Assembly (NCBI GenBank): GCA_963082975.1
Contig: OY720344.1
Location: 90,898,538 to 90,962,537, forward strand
Length of the DNA: 64,000 nt
DNA from: Labia minor
Lineage: Eukaryota; Arthropoda; Insecta; Dermaptera; Spongiphoridae
Reading direction: 5' to 3'
The position numbers and the translations under genes are program-made. This document shows, piece after piece, positions 35,375 to 47,316 of the stretch. The notes below the pieces were generated by a model. That model worked only from the letters and a program-made list of their open reading frames with translations, searched no databases and was not told the origin of the DNA. The first letter of the stretch is position 1. Every line of letters begins with the position of its first letter.

Positions 35375-35890
35375 ATGAGATGAAGAAATCGCCAAAGTGA
35401 TTATCGTTATTCGCCTTTGACATTAAAAAGGATCCCTCATTGCTAGTAAAAGGTCGAACGAGGCTTGCTTGTTTTCTGTCCCAACACGACATAAAGTTTA
35501 CAGGCAATCCATGCAGGAAGAGTGAAGAGGAGGATCATCTTAAAATAACATAATTAATAAATAGAGCCAGGAAGATTAATAAATGACAGAGCCGATTGAA
35601 TGGCTTCGAATGATCATCATTTATCGTTGGTTTCCCATCCATTCAATTGCCAAACAATACAATCTGATAACGAACTCACTAATTAACAATAGCAAATCAT
35701 CCATTCTTCAGTAGGCATTCCGATTCAGAAACAAAATCATTCGTCGATCGCTGACTATAAAAGTGCAATTTTCGTAAATAATAAATTAACCCATTTGCAC
35801 GGTTGTACCTGCGGCAAAACACTTAAATAGCTTTTTCATTTACGCCCCGTTAATTAGCTATTAAATTATGGCCTAACAGCTTTATATAAA
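35375..35890. promoter_or_regulatory. Large noncoding island, possible enhancer
   Basis: About 500 bases of mixed composition with dense homeodomain-like sites (ACTAATTAACAATAG, CCGTTAATTAGC), ATCATCATTTATCG, GCCAAACAATACAATC and a TATA-like CTATAAAAG at 35755-35763. No frame of note. It is one of the most complex noncoding blocks of the window and a first choice for a conserved regulatory element. Confidence 0.35.
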
Positions 35891-36497
35891 CAGATCCAAG
35901 TTTAAAATGTTACTAAATAAAATAATTAAAGAATATTTCGACAGCTAAATAAAGTAGATATTAAGAAAAAATAAATAAATAAACATTTTCTTATTATTTA
36001 TTTTGCATTTTAAAATAATCAAAGAAAATGAAGAATTGTGACAACAGAGGGGTATTTTAATTTATTTTAAAAAATATATTCATTATAAAATCTTAAAACG
36101 TTTTGTGATTTAATCAATTTTTAAAAGATTTTTTTTTAATCAAATATTCATGAATTTTGTTTTTGCATTTTTGATCTTCGCTTAAATGACAGGAATCATT
36201 TTAAATGTCACTCAAAGTATATATATAGCCAATTAATGAATACACATATTTTCTAAGATCAACGAATATAATTATGTATAAATAATATTTTGATAGTAAT
36301 GTTCTTGATTACTACATAATAAAAAAAGAATTTAAATGATTCAAATAATATTATTAATCAGAGATATGAACTCTTTCTACATATAATAATATAAAAAATT
36401 ATTTTTTGTAATTGTGATTTTCATTATAAGCCTTAGCGATTGTGTGTTTATTTGTGACTTTCATAAGAGTCATCTTAATCTAATTAATGAATTATAA

Positions 36498-36784
36498 CAG
36501 GGATGTCCAACACGCGGCCCGCGGGCCGCATTGCGGCCCACTATCGACTCATTTTGGAGTTAAATTTTAAACAATTCACAGTCCGGCAAGCGACCTATAA
36601 CTTCGAGGCTATAAAAAAAAGGCTGCAACATTCAAAAACAAAAAACCACCTCTATCCCCAAAAATCTCCATAAGTTTTGAGACATTCACTAGCTAGGCTT
36701 AACATATTCTGGTAATTTTTGCGGCCCAGTTAAATATTTAAGTTTGCGATGTGGCCCATTAAATTAAAAGATTGGACATCCCTG
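36498..36784. mobile_element. hAT-type MITE, 287 bp
   Basis: Begins CAGGGATGTCCAAC and ends TTGGACATCCCTG. A perfect 8-bp duplication, AATTATAA, lies at 36490-36497 and 36785-36792. Subterminal GCGGCCCGCGGGCCGC is a palindrome seen in this MITE group. No transposase. Confidence 0.93.
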
Positions 36785-36792
36785 AATTATAA

Positions 36793-37840
36793 TTATATAT
36801 GTACTCTCTTATTCAGATATGAGACCTCCCTCTAGTGAGTTTATTGAGTACTAAGCATCTAACGGGCTGTTATTTCTACACACACAATTTATTTATATTG
36901 AAACGATATTCAAAAAAAAAGAAAAATGAAAATATTCTACTTAAATTCATTTGATTTAATATGGTTTCATATACCTAGAAAAATTTTTCTAAAATTAAAT
37001 TATTGAATTTCTACATTCCTTATGATTTTATATTCTTACAAAATAGTATCTATTACATAAAACTAATTGAGACTACAAACTAAAATCAATAATTTTTACA
37101 ATTTTCTTTTAAAATACAGACCAAGTGTATCCTGGTATATTTGAAAATGAAATATATATATATATATATATATATATAGTAATTAAAAAAATTATATTTT
37201 TAGTAGAATAACTTCAAAACTTTATCCGTTATTTTCTTCAAATAAAATTTTTATTTTATCATTATATTTTTCTTTTAAAAATTAATAAAATTGGAATATA
37301 TAAATAATTTCTGGTTTTATAATAACATTCTTTTTAGTTGTTTTTTTTTTCTTTGACTGAAATAAATATTTGAATTTTTTTTTTGGCACAATCAGGTTTT
37401 TAATTCAAATTTTTAAAATTTTTTTTTTAATTAATATTCTAGTTATAAATTAATGTATGTAAATATATTTTAATTAATCTAATTATATTTCTACAATATA
37501 TTAAGATTAGGATTAATACAATGTGTTTTTTTAATCATTACAAAATATTAAAATGAATCATGTGAATCTACATATATTCAAAATCCATAAAAAATTAATG
37601 ATGTATTTTTTATAATATACAAAAAAAATTACATACAAATATTATTTTAAAAAATACTAAATTAATTAATAACACATATTAAATTCTAATAATTATAAAC
37701 AAGTACTAATTTAACTAATAATTACCTAAAATTTTATTTCTTTATTTTAAAGGTAATTTTAATAATTCTCTTAAACATTTCAACACAATAATTCAAAAAG
37801 AAAAATTTTACTTTTATTTTTTTCACTATTTCCTTCCTTC
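36793..37840. other. AT-rich DNA, no gene seen
   Basis: A/T-rich with (TA)n at about 37152-37178. No exon-like sequence or recognised repeat. Confidence 0.55.
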
Positions 37841-37844
37841 TTAA

Positions 37845-38410
37845 ATTTGTGAGTTTGTTGGTTGGCTTTCAGTCCTTCGAATCCCTTAACTATAATTATT
37901 CGTTTTGTGGGTAAATGATAATTATAATAATAATAAAATGAATGATGTCAGATCCTTTGTTTAAATGGGCACTTTAGGTAAAAAGCGCAAACCGAAGAAG
38001 GGCAATAGCCTTGGCGAAAAATACCCCTCTCCCCACCCACTTATTTCCTGAGACCCATCTTTTGGGTTCGTTTTCTTTACAAACTATTTAAAAGACATTT
38101 AACGGCGCCGTTAAAATGATACTTATTTTTTTAAAAAAATGAGACTATTTTTTTTTAGAAAAGTGCCATATAAAATGATAGGAAAGGAAGAGGGGTGGGA
38201 ATAAAGAACGATTATCGATTTAATCCGTGAAATTGACTAAATATTTCTAATAGAACGAGAGGCGGGTGAAAGGGTATGAATTGGTGGCCAAAAAATCATG
38301 TGATGATGTCATAAAAGAATGAAAACAAAAGAGAGAAAGAGAAAGATGGAGAAGTGTTTCGAATCCATCATTATCTCCGGGAGCAGGAGGTCACTTCAGT
38401 GTAATTTTGG
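37845..38410. promoter_or_regulatory. Noncoding island, possible regulatory element
   Basis: Mixed composition with AAAAAGCGCAAACCGAAGAAGG, CTTAACTATAATTATTCG and AACGGCGCCGTT, a 12-base palindrome at 38101-38112. A short ATG frame at 38346 runs into (TA)n and is not a gene. Confidence 0.25.
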
Positions 38411-38411
38411 G

Positions 38412-38447
<36 letters not shown>

Positions 38448-38745
38448 TAATTTCATATGAATTGGAAAATATTTCCTTTCGGTTAACCAGAATCCCAAAA
38501 AGGAGGTGATTAAAGTTAAAGAGGAATTATAGATTTTGTATTTTTAAGGAAATATTTTATGAATTATATCATCTCTTCAATTCGCTGAAAAAATTTAACA
38601 AAAAGTAAAAAAAAAATTCAAAAATAAAAATAATCTAAAAATGTAGATATAATTAATATGTTTATGGTTATCTCTGATATGCAAATAAAAATAAAAATTT
38701 CATATGTTCCAATTGTATGGACATTACAAGGACATGGGTTTAGGT

Positions 38746-38925
38746 CAGGAGTGGGCAAATACTTTTATATTATTATATTATATTATTATATTATATTATA
38801 TTATTGAACGAAAAATCGAAAATGTTTATGGAAATCGGAAAAAAAAATTTAACTTTTTCAATGGGCCGAATAAACTAAGCAAAAGGGCTGAATCCGGCCC
38901 GCGGGCCGGCTTTTACCCACCCCTG
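38746..38925. mobile_element. hAT-type MITE, 180 bp
   Basis: Begins CAGGAGTGGGCAAATAC and ends TTACCCACCCCTG. A perfect 8-bp duplication, GTTTAGGT, lies at 38738-38745 and 38926-38933. It includes GGCCCGCGGGCC near the right end and a TTATATTA repeat expansion inside. The good target duplication suggests a recent insertion. Confidence 0.93.
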
Positions 38926-38933
38926 GTTTAGGT

Positions 38934-39680
38934 CATATGTAGTAAATAAAAATATAAAAGTAGTGAAATTTTTTTTCTTAATTTACACAAAATTGAAAAG
39001 TTAATATTAATAGTAAGAATGTAATAATAAATTAATATTGACTGAAATATTGTAAGAATATTCTATTTTATACAAATTATTAAAATTAGAATTTATTACA
39101 ATTTTAATTAATAACTTAACTTATTTTGTTATTTTGTATATATTTTTTTATATATATTATTATATTTACAAGTTTATATACTACTATATATTTGCATTTA
39201 TATTTTATTTGAAAAATAGAATATACTATTGGACAATATTTTCATTTTCTGCTTTAAAATAAAGTTTTAGCTCATTAAATTAAAGATCATATTAAAGAAT
39301 TATATATATATAATACCTTAAAATAGGAAAATAATAAATGAAATAAAAAGAACTTAAATTCATTGATCCAAATAAAATTATAAATATTTTAGATTATATA
39401 AATATTGATAAAAATATAAAAAGAAAGTAAATAAATTATACAATTAATTTAAAAATGATACGGAAATTGAAGAGAAATTGATAGATTTATCACATTTGAT
39501 ATTATTTTTTTTTAATGGAACAAACTTATAGTAATTGAAGCATTAAATGTTAAATAATCTTTATTTTGCTTGGAGAAGATAGTATAAACTAAACTCAGAG
39601 ATGAAACTCGGACTGATCAATGCTAGAATAGATTTTTTTTATCTGTTTTAATCGAATCTATCAAAACAATAATAGAAGGG
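38934..39680. other. AT-rich DNA, no gene seen
   Basis: A/T-rich with no recognised feature. Confidence 0.5.
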
Positions 39681-39684
39681 CGCT

Positions 39685-40095
39685 AGAATTGAGGTAATGA
39701 CGGCTGCTGATGCAGTGCCTTTGTGCCGGCTACATTAAAATTATTTAATTAAGGCCTTTATGATGTTGATGAAGAAGACAATCGGTTCGAGATTAATTCC
39801 TGCCCCCGTGTAACCTGCAGGACACACAATGGCGCATCAACAGGTGTCACTCGCGTCTGTTTGTGCTTTGATCCACGCCGACGAGATTAAGACAGAGGCC
39901 CAGGAGATCATTAAGATTCAGCAGCTAAAATAAAGAAAAAAGCGCCTTCAATCCGTTCACTTTTCGAAGATTATTCATTGAAATTGGACACCGTCAAGGC
40001 CAAGGTGTTGAGATCCACGCTCTCCTTATCCGGGATTTGAATCACTCCGAAAGAATCTTGATGATTGACGAAACCAATCGATAAATTTCAAATTC
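39685..40095. promoter_or_regulatory. Noncoding island with TCF-like and E-box sites
   Basis: Mixed composition for about 400 bases. Contains the E-box CAGGTG at 39841-39846, the TCF/Pangolin-type core CTTTGATC at 39866-39873 and a homeodomain-like TTTAATTAAGG near 39748-39758. No open frame of interest. The spacing of sites is enhancer-like; function is inferred from sequence only. Confidence 0.33.
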
Positions 40096-40208
40096 AAAAT
40101 TCTATCTGATTACTATCAGGCAAATTCGATCCAATCCAATAAGACTCTATTTGTTTTATTAATTTAGCAAAAAAATTTAAAAAAAAAAAATTTTTTTTTA
40201 TTTAAAAA

Positions 40209-40740
40209 TCTGCAGTGTGTCCACTCGACTATCTCGCAAATTTGAATTAACATATATTATATTTAAATTAAATTTATATAATTATAAATTAAAATTAATA
40301 ATTAATATTTATTAAACGAGCCGGTGTTTGTCTCTTTGTTGATGGCACCAAGTCACGTGCTGGCGCGTTATTTGTAATCGTGTAAAAAAAATTAATTCCG
40401 GAACTTTCAATGATTCAATCAAGCTGAAATTCTATATATAGCAGTTGTATACAATTTTTAATCATGTGAAAAACTATCAAACATATATCTTTATTTTTAC
40501 GGTCACTTTAGAGGAAAAAAAATGAAAACGTGTTAGGTAATGATCCACCTCCGGATTAGCTACATTTCTCAAAAGTTGATAAAAAAAACTACGAATTTTG
40601 AATAATGCCCGTATACCATTTCATTATTCTAGCTCAAACCTTTTTGCGTATAATCTTGACTACACACACACAAATTTCTCCTAACTCTCTTGAAAATGAA
40701 GCCAAAATGTGCTGCTTCATTGTGAAGACTCAAATCTCAT
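40209..40740 (+). repeat. Unclassified dispersed repeat, copy 3 of 3
   Basis: Same family and orientation as copies at 19901 and 33834, sharing CACCAAGTCACGTGCTGGCG, ATCATGTGAAAAACTATCAA, TCACTTTAGAGGAAAAAAA and the CA-rich end near 40662-40672. No protein remains. Confidence 0.8.
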
Positions 40741-41579
40741 AATAAAATGTTAAAATATATAACCAAGAAATAAATTTTCATAATAATAAAAACATTTATG
40801 GAAACCTAAATGAACATATACATATATTAGTATAATAACATTTTTAGCCAATCAAACACTTTTTAACACATTCTTAAGACATACACTCTGAATTCTAAAT
40901 GAAATATGATTAGATAAGAAAAATTAATAAAAATATTTTAATATTAATTCATCTCAAAAGGTGGCTATAAAAGAGCTATGAACTTCAATAAAAAAAAATA
41001 TATCTATCGTATGACCTTAAAATATTATAAAATAGGAATAAAATGATTCATAATAAATTGAAAATAATTTAGTTATTAAATATAATAGTTTCAAGTAAAT
41101 TATATCAATCAAATCAATAGAATTTTAAATTCATTAGTTAATATTTTTAGTATTTTATTAAATTTTTATAAATTTTATTTATTTTTTTTTATTGTATAAG
41201 TGTACAAAGAATTAGTTTTACTACTCCATTTATTCATTGATAAAAAATATAATTATGTGAATTTTATTTTATCTCATTATTTGTATATATTATTTATTCA
41301 ATCATTTTAATTATTCTATATAAAAAAAATAGAATTAAATTATGATCTTGAAAAAAATAGCTATATAATTTATTATTTGTGTTCAAATAATATATCTGCT
41401 GTATTATATTAAAAATGAATTTTAATATTTAAATATGTAGACAATTTATATTTTTTATACAATATATATATATATAATGAAAATTTATATAAATCTAAAA
41501 TAACAGACATAAACATAATTTAATAATCATAAATCAAATATATTTGAATTTGTTAACTAAAATTAAGGAAAATGTAAAT
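40741..41579. other. AT-rich DNA, no gene seen
   Basis: A/T-rich, nothing recognised. Confidence 0.5.
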
Positions 41580-42050
41580 AGAATTTCAATTGGATGTCGA
41601 ACGTCGATTGAAAACACGATTGGAATTTGTCTGATAGACTTAAAGTGGTCTTTAGCACATTAAAACAGACAGCACCTAAATTAACTCATTTAAAACCCGA
41701 TGAAGAAAAAAAAAATTAATTAAATTTCGAATAAACCTTCGGGTGATTTCAAATTATCCAAATTATCCTCGATTCAATGAGGAGAATGTTACTCGGCAGT
41801 GATTCTTTTTAAACAAACGAGCCATATTATTAATATTATATGGCGGTAATGTATAAGGGAGACAAATTTAATATTTAAGGATGCGCGTAGGAGTGGTGAA
41901 GGACCCCCCTTTGTGCGTTGACACGATACCTGAGGGGCTCACCCACTGGGAACCGATGAACAGTCTGAACTACCTGAAGTCAGTGAGACAAATTGCCTTC
42001 TTTTATCATAGTGGACCACTGAAGCTACCTTCCTCTGTAAAATAAGATCC
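41580..42050. promoter_or_regulatory. Noncoding island
   Basis: Mixed composition, most GC-rich at 41880-42030 (GAAGGACCCCCCTTTGTGCG, CCTGAGGGGCTCACCCACTGGG). No open frame. Short inverted pieces occur, but no stable RNA fold is apparent by eye. Confidence 0.25.
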
Positions 42051-42198
42051 TGAAAATATTTACTAATCAATTTCAAAAATTAAGAAGCTTCTACTTTCAT
42101 TTGATTCTATAATTAAAATTTATTTTTATAATAAAATTTAAATAATTAAGTACTTTATATATATTTTAATAATTTGAGTACCTGTTCATTTTTTAAGG

Positions 42199-42243
<45 letters not shown>

Positions 42244-43190
42244 TTATATGTAATTTGATAATGAATAGAAAGAAAAAATCGACTTTATCTTCAAATAAAA
42301 AATTTAATTTACAAATATTTATTATTATAAAAACATAAAATTTAATATATCGATAAAAAAAAAGGAAATCGATTTTAAAGTCCCTCATTTTATTTCTTTA
42401 TAAAATAAATATTTATCATTCTCTAACATAAATTTATTACATATAACAAAAAATCTGCATTATCTTTTTTTACAAAATTTTTTAATTTATGCATTTGCTA
42501 ATTTCAAGGTAATAATAAAAGCGGGAATTTCAAATTTTTATATATTTTTTAAACATTCAATTGCTCATTGTGTTTTCTGTATAATAGACTGAAAAATAAT
42601 AAAATATTTATGTGGCAATTGGCTCAATATTTGACGTTATGAGCGAGTAGGTTTTATTCATTCAATTAATTTTTGAATAAACAAATTTAGAAAATAGAAT
42701 ATATAGTTTAACCTTTTATCCAAAAGAAAAAATTGATTAAAAATAAATTTATTTTATTAAATGTTTATTTATTAAAATTTATATTTTATATTTTACAATA
42801 AAAAACATATTTACAAAAGAAAAACTTTTTTCCTTTTTTTATTTAACTGAAACGAAAAAATTATTTTTTTATTCTTCATATTGAATAGTACTTTTTCTTA
42901 ATAAATATTAGGACATTTTTCACATTAAGCCTATTTTCTTTTAAAATTAATAAAAGTAGATTTTTCTTTAAAGAGAACATTAGTGAGGGAGACGGAATAT
43001 TTTCTTTTTTTTTGGATTCTTAAATAATAGGATTAAAAATATTTTATAACCAGGGTCATTTTGAGAGAACCGTTGTTTTTTAAGGTGGAATATATATCTA
43101 ATTTCGACTGAGGAATAATTGCAGTCAACCTGAATCGACCGGTCGATAATTTTCTTTTACCTTCAAATTTTTCCTTATTATCCCTTCTGA
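42051..43190. other. AT-rich DNA with (CT)n(TA)n
   Basis: A compound (CT)n-(TA)n tract runs at about 42198-42241. The rest is A/T-rich and without recognised genes. Confidence 0.5.
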
Positions 43191-43197
43191 TTTTTAT

Positions 43198-43445
43198 TTT
43201 TTTTTTTTTTTAGTTATTGTTGGGACGTAGAACATTGCCGAGTTCTACACACATAGGGTGTTCTTGGCTATGTGGGGAAATGAATTCAGTGACTACCAGA
43301 CTCGAACTGAAAAACATTCACATTCAGGACATTTAATTGGGCAGTGACGTTGTATTTGCGGGCCCACAGCCCCCGGACCGATATAATTGTGGGTTGTGGT
43401 TAAGTCACGCGTCCCCAATGCAACTTCAGTAGTCCCAGGCTAATA
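43198..43445 (-). repeat. SINE-like element with B box and poly-A tail
   Basis: On the minus strand AGTTCGAGTCTGG holds a perfect B box (GTTCGAGTC). The minus-strand element ends in a hairpin GTAGAAC-TCGGCAAT-GTTCTAC and then a poly-A-rich tail, seen as poly-T at 43198-43213 on the plus strand. This layout fits a retroposed tRNA-related SINE. The motif CGGC(A/G)ATGTTC also occurs near 51050. No A box is certain. Confidence 0.4.
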
Positions 43446-44015
43446 AAATAATAATCACTAATCGTCAAGGCTTATTTCAGGTTAATAATCATCAAGAAAA
43501 AAAGATACTCAACCCTTTAAAGCCCCCTTATTAAAATAAAAGATAAATAGTGAAAATAATTTGACTGAGCTGCTGATATCTCCTCTCACCAAAATCCACC
43601 CGCTCTGATTTTTTTTTTCTTTTTCTTTTTCAAATCGAATTGAAAAATTATTAACTATCATTATCTAATTATAAAATTTTCTTTGTAATTTTCTCAAAAG
43701 AAAGAGAGAAATATAAAAGGGGGAGGGGGCAATAAATTCCTATCAAGAATATAATTTCTAATTTCAAAAGCATGCGAGTGAAAAGAATTTTCTATTCTTT
43801 TTTTTATACATTTTGTAATTTATCTTTTTTTTCATTGTTTAAATAATTATCATCTCTAAAAATAAATAGATATTATCTATTTTATATCATGATAATTTCA
43901 AATGATATAATATAGCTAACAGAAATAATATATAATTGATCAATTTAAAATTTAACAAATATATATAAATATATATATTAATAATTTTTGATATCAAGAG
44001 GAACATACTAAAATT

Positions 44016-44499
44016 GGTAATTATTTAAGTAAACCCACCGGTTGGTTCCTTTTGCAATTCCAAATAAACTTTTCTTATAAAATTTTTTTGGGCCTCTGCT
44101 AGTTTACGAGATAAAAATTATTAAAATAAAGATTTTTTTAAGTTTGACAGATTAGTTATGAACGTCGAAATATACAATTAAGTAATGTTTTATTGACTAA
44201 TTCACTAATTTTGGGATTTAATAAGTTCGGTTTGAATATAGGAAAATTATTTAATTAATTTTTAATTTTCATAAATCCAAACCGAAAATTACTGCGCCCT
44301 CTGATAGTCAAATGGATAAAACATGCTAGCTAAATAGAATATCAATGGATTTATATGCAAATTTTAATAATTTGTATCTCGTAAATTAGAAGAGGCCTAA
44401 AGAAATTTCTTAAGAAAAGTTTATTTGAAATTGCAAAAGGAACCCACTGGTAAAGTATTATCCAAATCCACGAAAATGGTGTTCACTTAAATAATTACC
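44016..44499. mobile_element. Long-TIR foldback element, copy B
   Basis: Begins GGTAATTATTTAAG and ends CTTAAATAATTACC, with long imperfect inverted repeats holding TTACGAGATAAA on the left and TATCTCGTAAAT on the right. Closely related to 10666-11125. The flanking 8-mers are CTAAAATT and CTAAATTA, a partial target duplication. No coding capacity. Confidence 0.85.
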
Positions 44500-44649
44500 C
44501 TAAATTACAGTAAAGTAAGATATAATTTCTATTAATTTTCTATAAATTATAATAAATACTTAATATTATAGTAAATATCTTTGCAAGGTCCCTTATGTAC
44601 ATAATTCTGTATTTTTTTTAAAAAAAAAAGTTTCATTTTTTCGAAGAGA

Positions 44650-45310
44650 AGGGGAGGTTCTTCCGAAGATCTTTGAAGCTTATTTAGAATATTTGTTGTT
44701 GGACGGCTGGCACAACTGTTTGATGTTCCTAATTGAATTTACTGGCTTGTAAAAAAGATAAAAAAGGGGGTGTCTCCCTTTCATTTGATCCCTCTTTTTA
44801 GAAGTACCCCACCTAAGGTATAAACCAGTTTTAGCATGGATATATAGATATTGTTATCCAAAGGGTTGCTTTTTATTCGCAGGAGATGAAGCCACTCAGG
44901 TGGTAGATTGTATTATAAACCCGCCCGTGATGGGTGGAGAGAGGCATAATCTAAAAGGGTGAATCTAATTAAAATAGTCTTGTTACTCTTCCAACGCCAT
45001 TTTATCCATCAAAAGAGAATATTATTTCATGAGGGCATCGCTTTGTTGAACTCAGCTGTTCTTCCGAATAAACGTTTTTTATTTTTTTCCACATTCCTTG
45101 ATCCTTAAGCTTCGATTGTATACAATCGTTTTAATTATACCCTTCCACCCACCTGGAATCGCTTCACGTTAATATCTGTTATTAATAAACCGACACACTG
45201 TAATCTCGTGAAACCACTAATTAAAAAACGCCAATAATAAAGAACTCCTCTTTGGAGCATCTTTTATCAGTGACAGAATTCAAAATCCGCCCTGAAATCT
45301 AGGAATGTTG
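44650..45310. promoter_or_regulatory. Large noncoding island with E-boxes
   Basis: About 650 bases of mixed composition. Contains CAGGTG at 44897-44902, CAGCTG at 45053-45058, AATCTAATTAAAA and AACGCCATTTTATCC. It lies about 1.1 kb upstream of the GC-rich exon at 46436, as a promoter-near enhancer might. No exon-like frame. Confidence 0.33.
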
Positions 45311-46435
45311 CAAGTATCTATTTTTATTTTTTATATTCTTGAGCTACATTCCTTCAATTTGATGAAAATTATTTGATTTAAAATTTGTATTCAATATCTA
45401 AGAGAATAATAAATTATAATAAGTAATTTATTTATTTATTCTTTTATTTACATTAATTACAATTTTTCAAAATATAAAATATTATAGATATTATTAATTA
45501 ATGTTAAATAAAAAAACAATTATATTCTGTTCAAATAAAAATTAATGTGATAAAAAATTTTTATAGATTGGAAATATTACATTAATTTGATACAATTTAA
45601 AAATCCAATAAAAATAACAAAACAATTAAAAAACTCAAAACATTGAATAAATGTTGAATATTCTAAAATTATGAAAAAATATCATAAATTTCAAATTAAA
45701 TTTTCAAAAATTATTTAAAATTAATCATAATTTTTTAAAATGATTTAAAGTTTTGATTATTATCAATTAAATTATACCCGATTGTATATTCTTGTATATA
45801 TTATTATATATGCATATTACCTAGAATTATATCTATATATTATCTAGAAGGGGCGTGGAGGAAAAGCGCGACAGATGAGTAGATGAAGCTCAGCTTTCTC
45901 AAAACCCTTCGCATAGTAGAAATGACTATATTATTATACACATGTATTCGATAAAATACGTACGTTTTTGTTTTATAATCAAAAATCATAATATAATATT
46001 CATTAATAATAAATAACAAATAAAAATATTTATTTGAGTGAAGTATCTATTTTAAATTTAGTCCATTCACCAAAAAAGTACAATAAATTTAAAAAAAAAG
46101 CATTCCAGATTTGCATCTTTAAAATAATTTAATCTATTTTGGTTGAAATAATATTTTTTAATTTTTATTTTCTTTTGGAATAAAAATTTTAAAAAATTAA
46201 GATAATACAAATTATATTTTTTTAAATATATCTCTAGAACAAAGAATTTCTTTTCTAATTGTATTTTTATTAAATATATATATATATTAAATATTACATA
46301 TTAAATTTTTGTTTTATATAAATATATGTAAAATGTTTTACTTGGAATAAATGTTAAATTTTTTCCATTTTTTTTGTCCCTTTTTCCTGTTAGAATTTTT
46401 GTTAATTAATTTTCCATCTCGTTGTGTTGTTTTAG
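45311..46435. other. AT-rich DNA before GC-rich exon, probable intron
   Basis: Nearly all A/T except 45845-45925 (AGGGGCGTGGAGGAAAAGCGCG). The end is a long T-rich acceptor tract: TTTTTTTTGTCCCTTTTTCC near 46367 and TCGTTGTGTTGTTTTAG at 46419-46435. Confidence 0.45.
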
Positions 46436-46757
46436 ACGCGGCTGATCTGCTGAGTTCGTGTGCTACGTCCGAGAGACGAGGGTGCGCGTGGCTGAGGAGG
46501 GGTGCGCAGGTGTCGCGCTGGGGCGGCTGCGCACTGGTAGCGGCGGGGGCGCCGTTGGAACTGGCGACGTCCTCGCGGCTACGTGGGACCCGCCCCCACC
46601 GACTCCACGTGCCGCCACTCACCCGCACCACCCGCACCACACCCACCACCCGCACCATCCCCACCACGCGGCGGCTGCCGCTGCCGCCGCGGCCATGACC
46701 TTCCGCTGCGTGCCAGCGTTTCAACCTCTCGGTGCGGCCGACTGTCAAGCGCCATGG
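46436..46757 (+). other. GC-rich 5' exon of an unidentified plus-strand gene
   Basis: A very GC-rich block with sharp edges. The left border is a strong acceptor, TTGTGTTGTTTTAG, ending at 46435; the right border is ATGG|GTAAGT at 46757/46758. All three frames carry a stop near the left end or before the donor, and no ATG occurs before 46695, so most of the exon is probably 5' UTR. If instead the longest frame were read, it would give a His/Pro run (HPHHPHHTHHPHHPHH) and nine Ala, the low-complexity style of developmental transcription factors; a stop at 46443 and the lack of an ATG argue against this. Confidence 0.5.
46695..46757 (+). CDS. Candidate first coding segment, 21 codons, open at donor
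   Basis: The first ATG of the GC-rich exon (context GCGGCCATGA) opens 21 codons, MTFRCVPAFQPLGAADCQAP and one Trp, ending exactly at the donor GTAAGT in phase 0. I do not recognise the protein. A second ATG at 46754 (CGCCATGG, better context) lies in another frame, one codon and one base from the donor. Either could be the true start; the remaining exons are not found in this window. Confidence 0.28.
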
Positions 46758-47316
46758 GTAAGTCCACCTTCCAGTTGTCTCCTCTTATCTTAGATGTTTC
46801 GGTGTATCATTCATTCCATCCTCGTCAATCAAATTGTATTTCGCTTTTATTTCATTCGATGCTTCGAAAGAATACCTAAACCAACTCCATGATAAAAGAA
46901 AATTAAACAATTTTAGTTGTATGTAATTCTTTTGAAGATTTCTTTTCAAGAGATGATTTCTATTTTTTATTAAAATTATGAAAGATCGTGTTTGATTTAC
47001 TTTACCTGATGAAAGTATATTGAGTAATAAAAGGATGCAAAACCTATTATTAACTAAATTTTGCAATTATATAATATATATATATATTTTCTTTTTTTTG
47101 GAGATCTAAATCAACATTCAAAAATTATGAAAAATTTTTCAAAACGAAATATCATATATTTTTATTTTTTCTAAAATTAATTTAAAACAAAATTGTAATA
47201 AACCTTTTATTAACAGAATGCTAGATTATATCAAATTATTTGTAGAATAAAAAGATTATATAACATTCTTCATTAATCTTTAGTTATAAAAATGCTTAAA
47301 TAATTATAAAAAATCA
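46758..47316. other. Probable intron, AT-rich
   Basis: Follows the GTAAGT donor. The first 130 bases have mixed composition, then A/T-rich. No acceptor with a following open exon is evident. Confidence 0.4.

Noticed and set aside
38346-38450. ATG frame starting MEKCFESIIISGSRR
   Set aside because: Runs straight into (TA)n, giving a Tyr-Ile repeat, and has no splice donor before it.
41880-42050. Structured RNA gene
   Set aside because: Short inverted pieces exist but no consistent fold or promoter element for a small RNA could be recognised by eye.
46338-46748. 136-residue minus-strand frame with Val/Gly/Arg repeats
   Set aside because: It is the complement of the GC-rich exon, whose splice sites are on the plus strand, and its tail runs into poly-A sequence.
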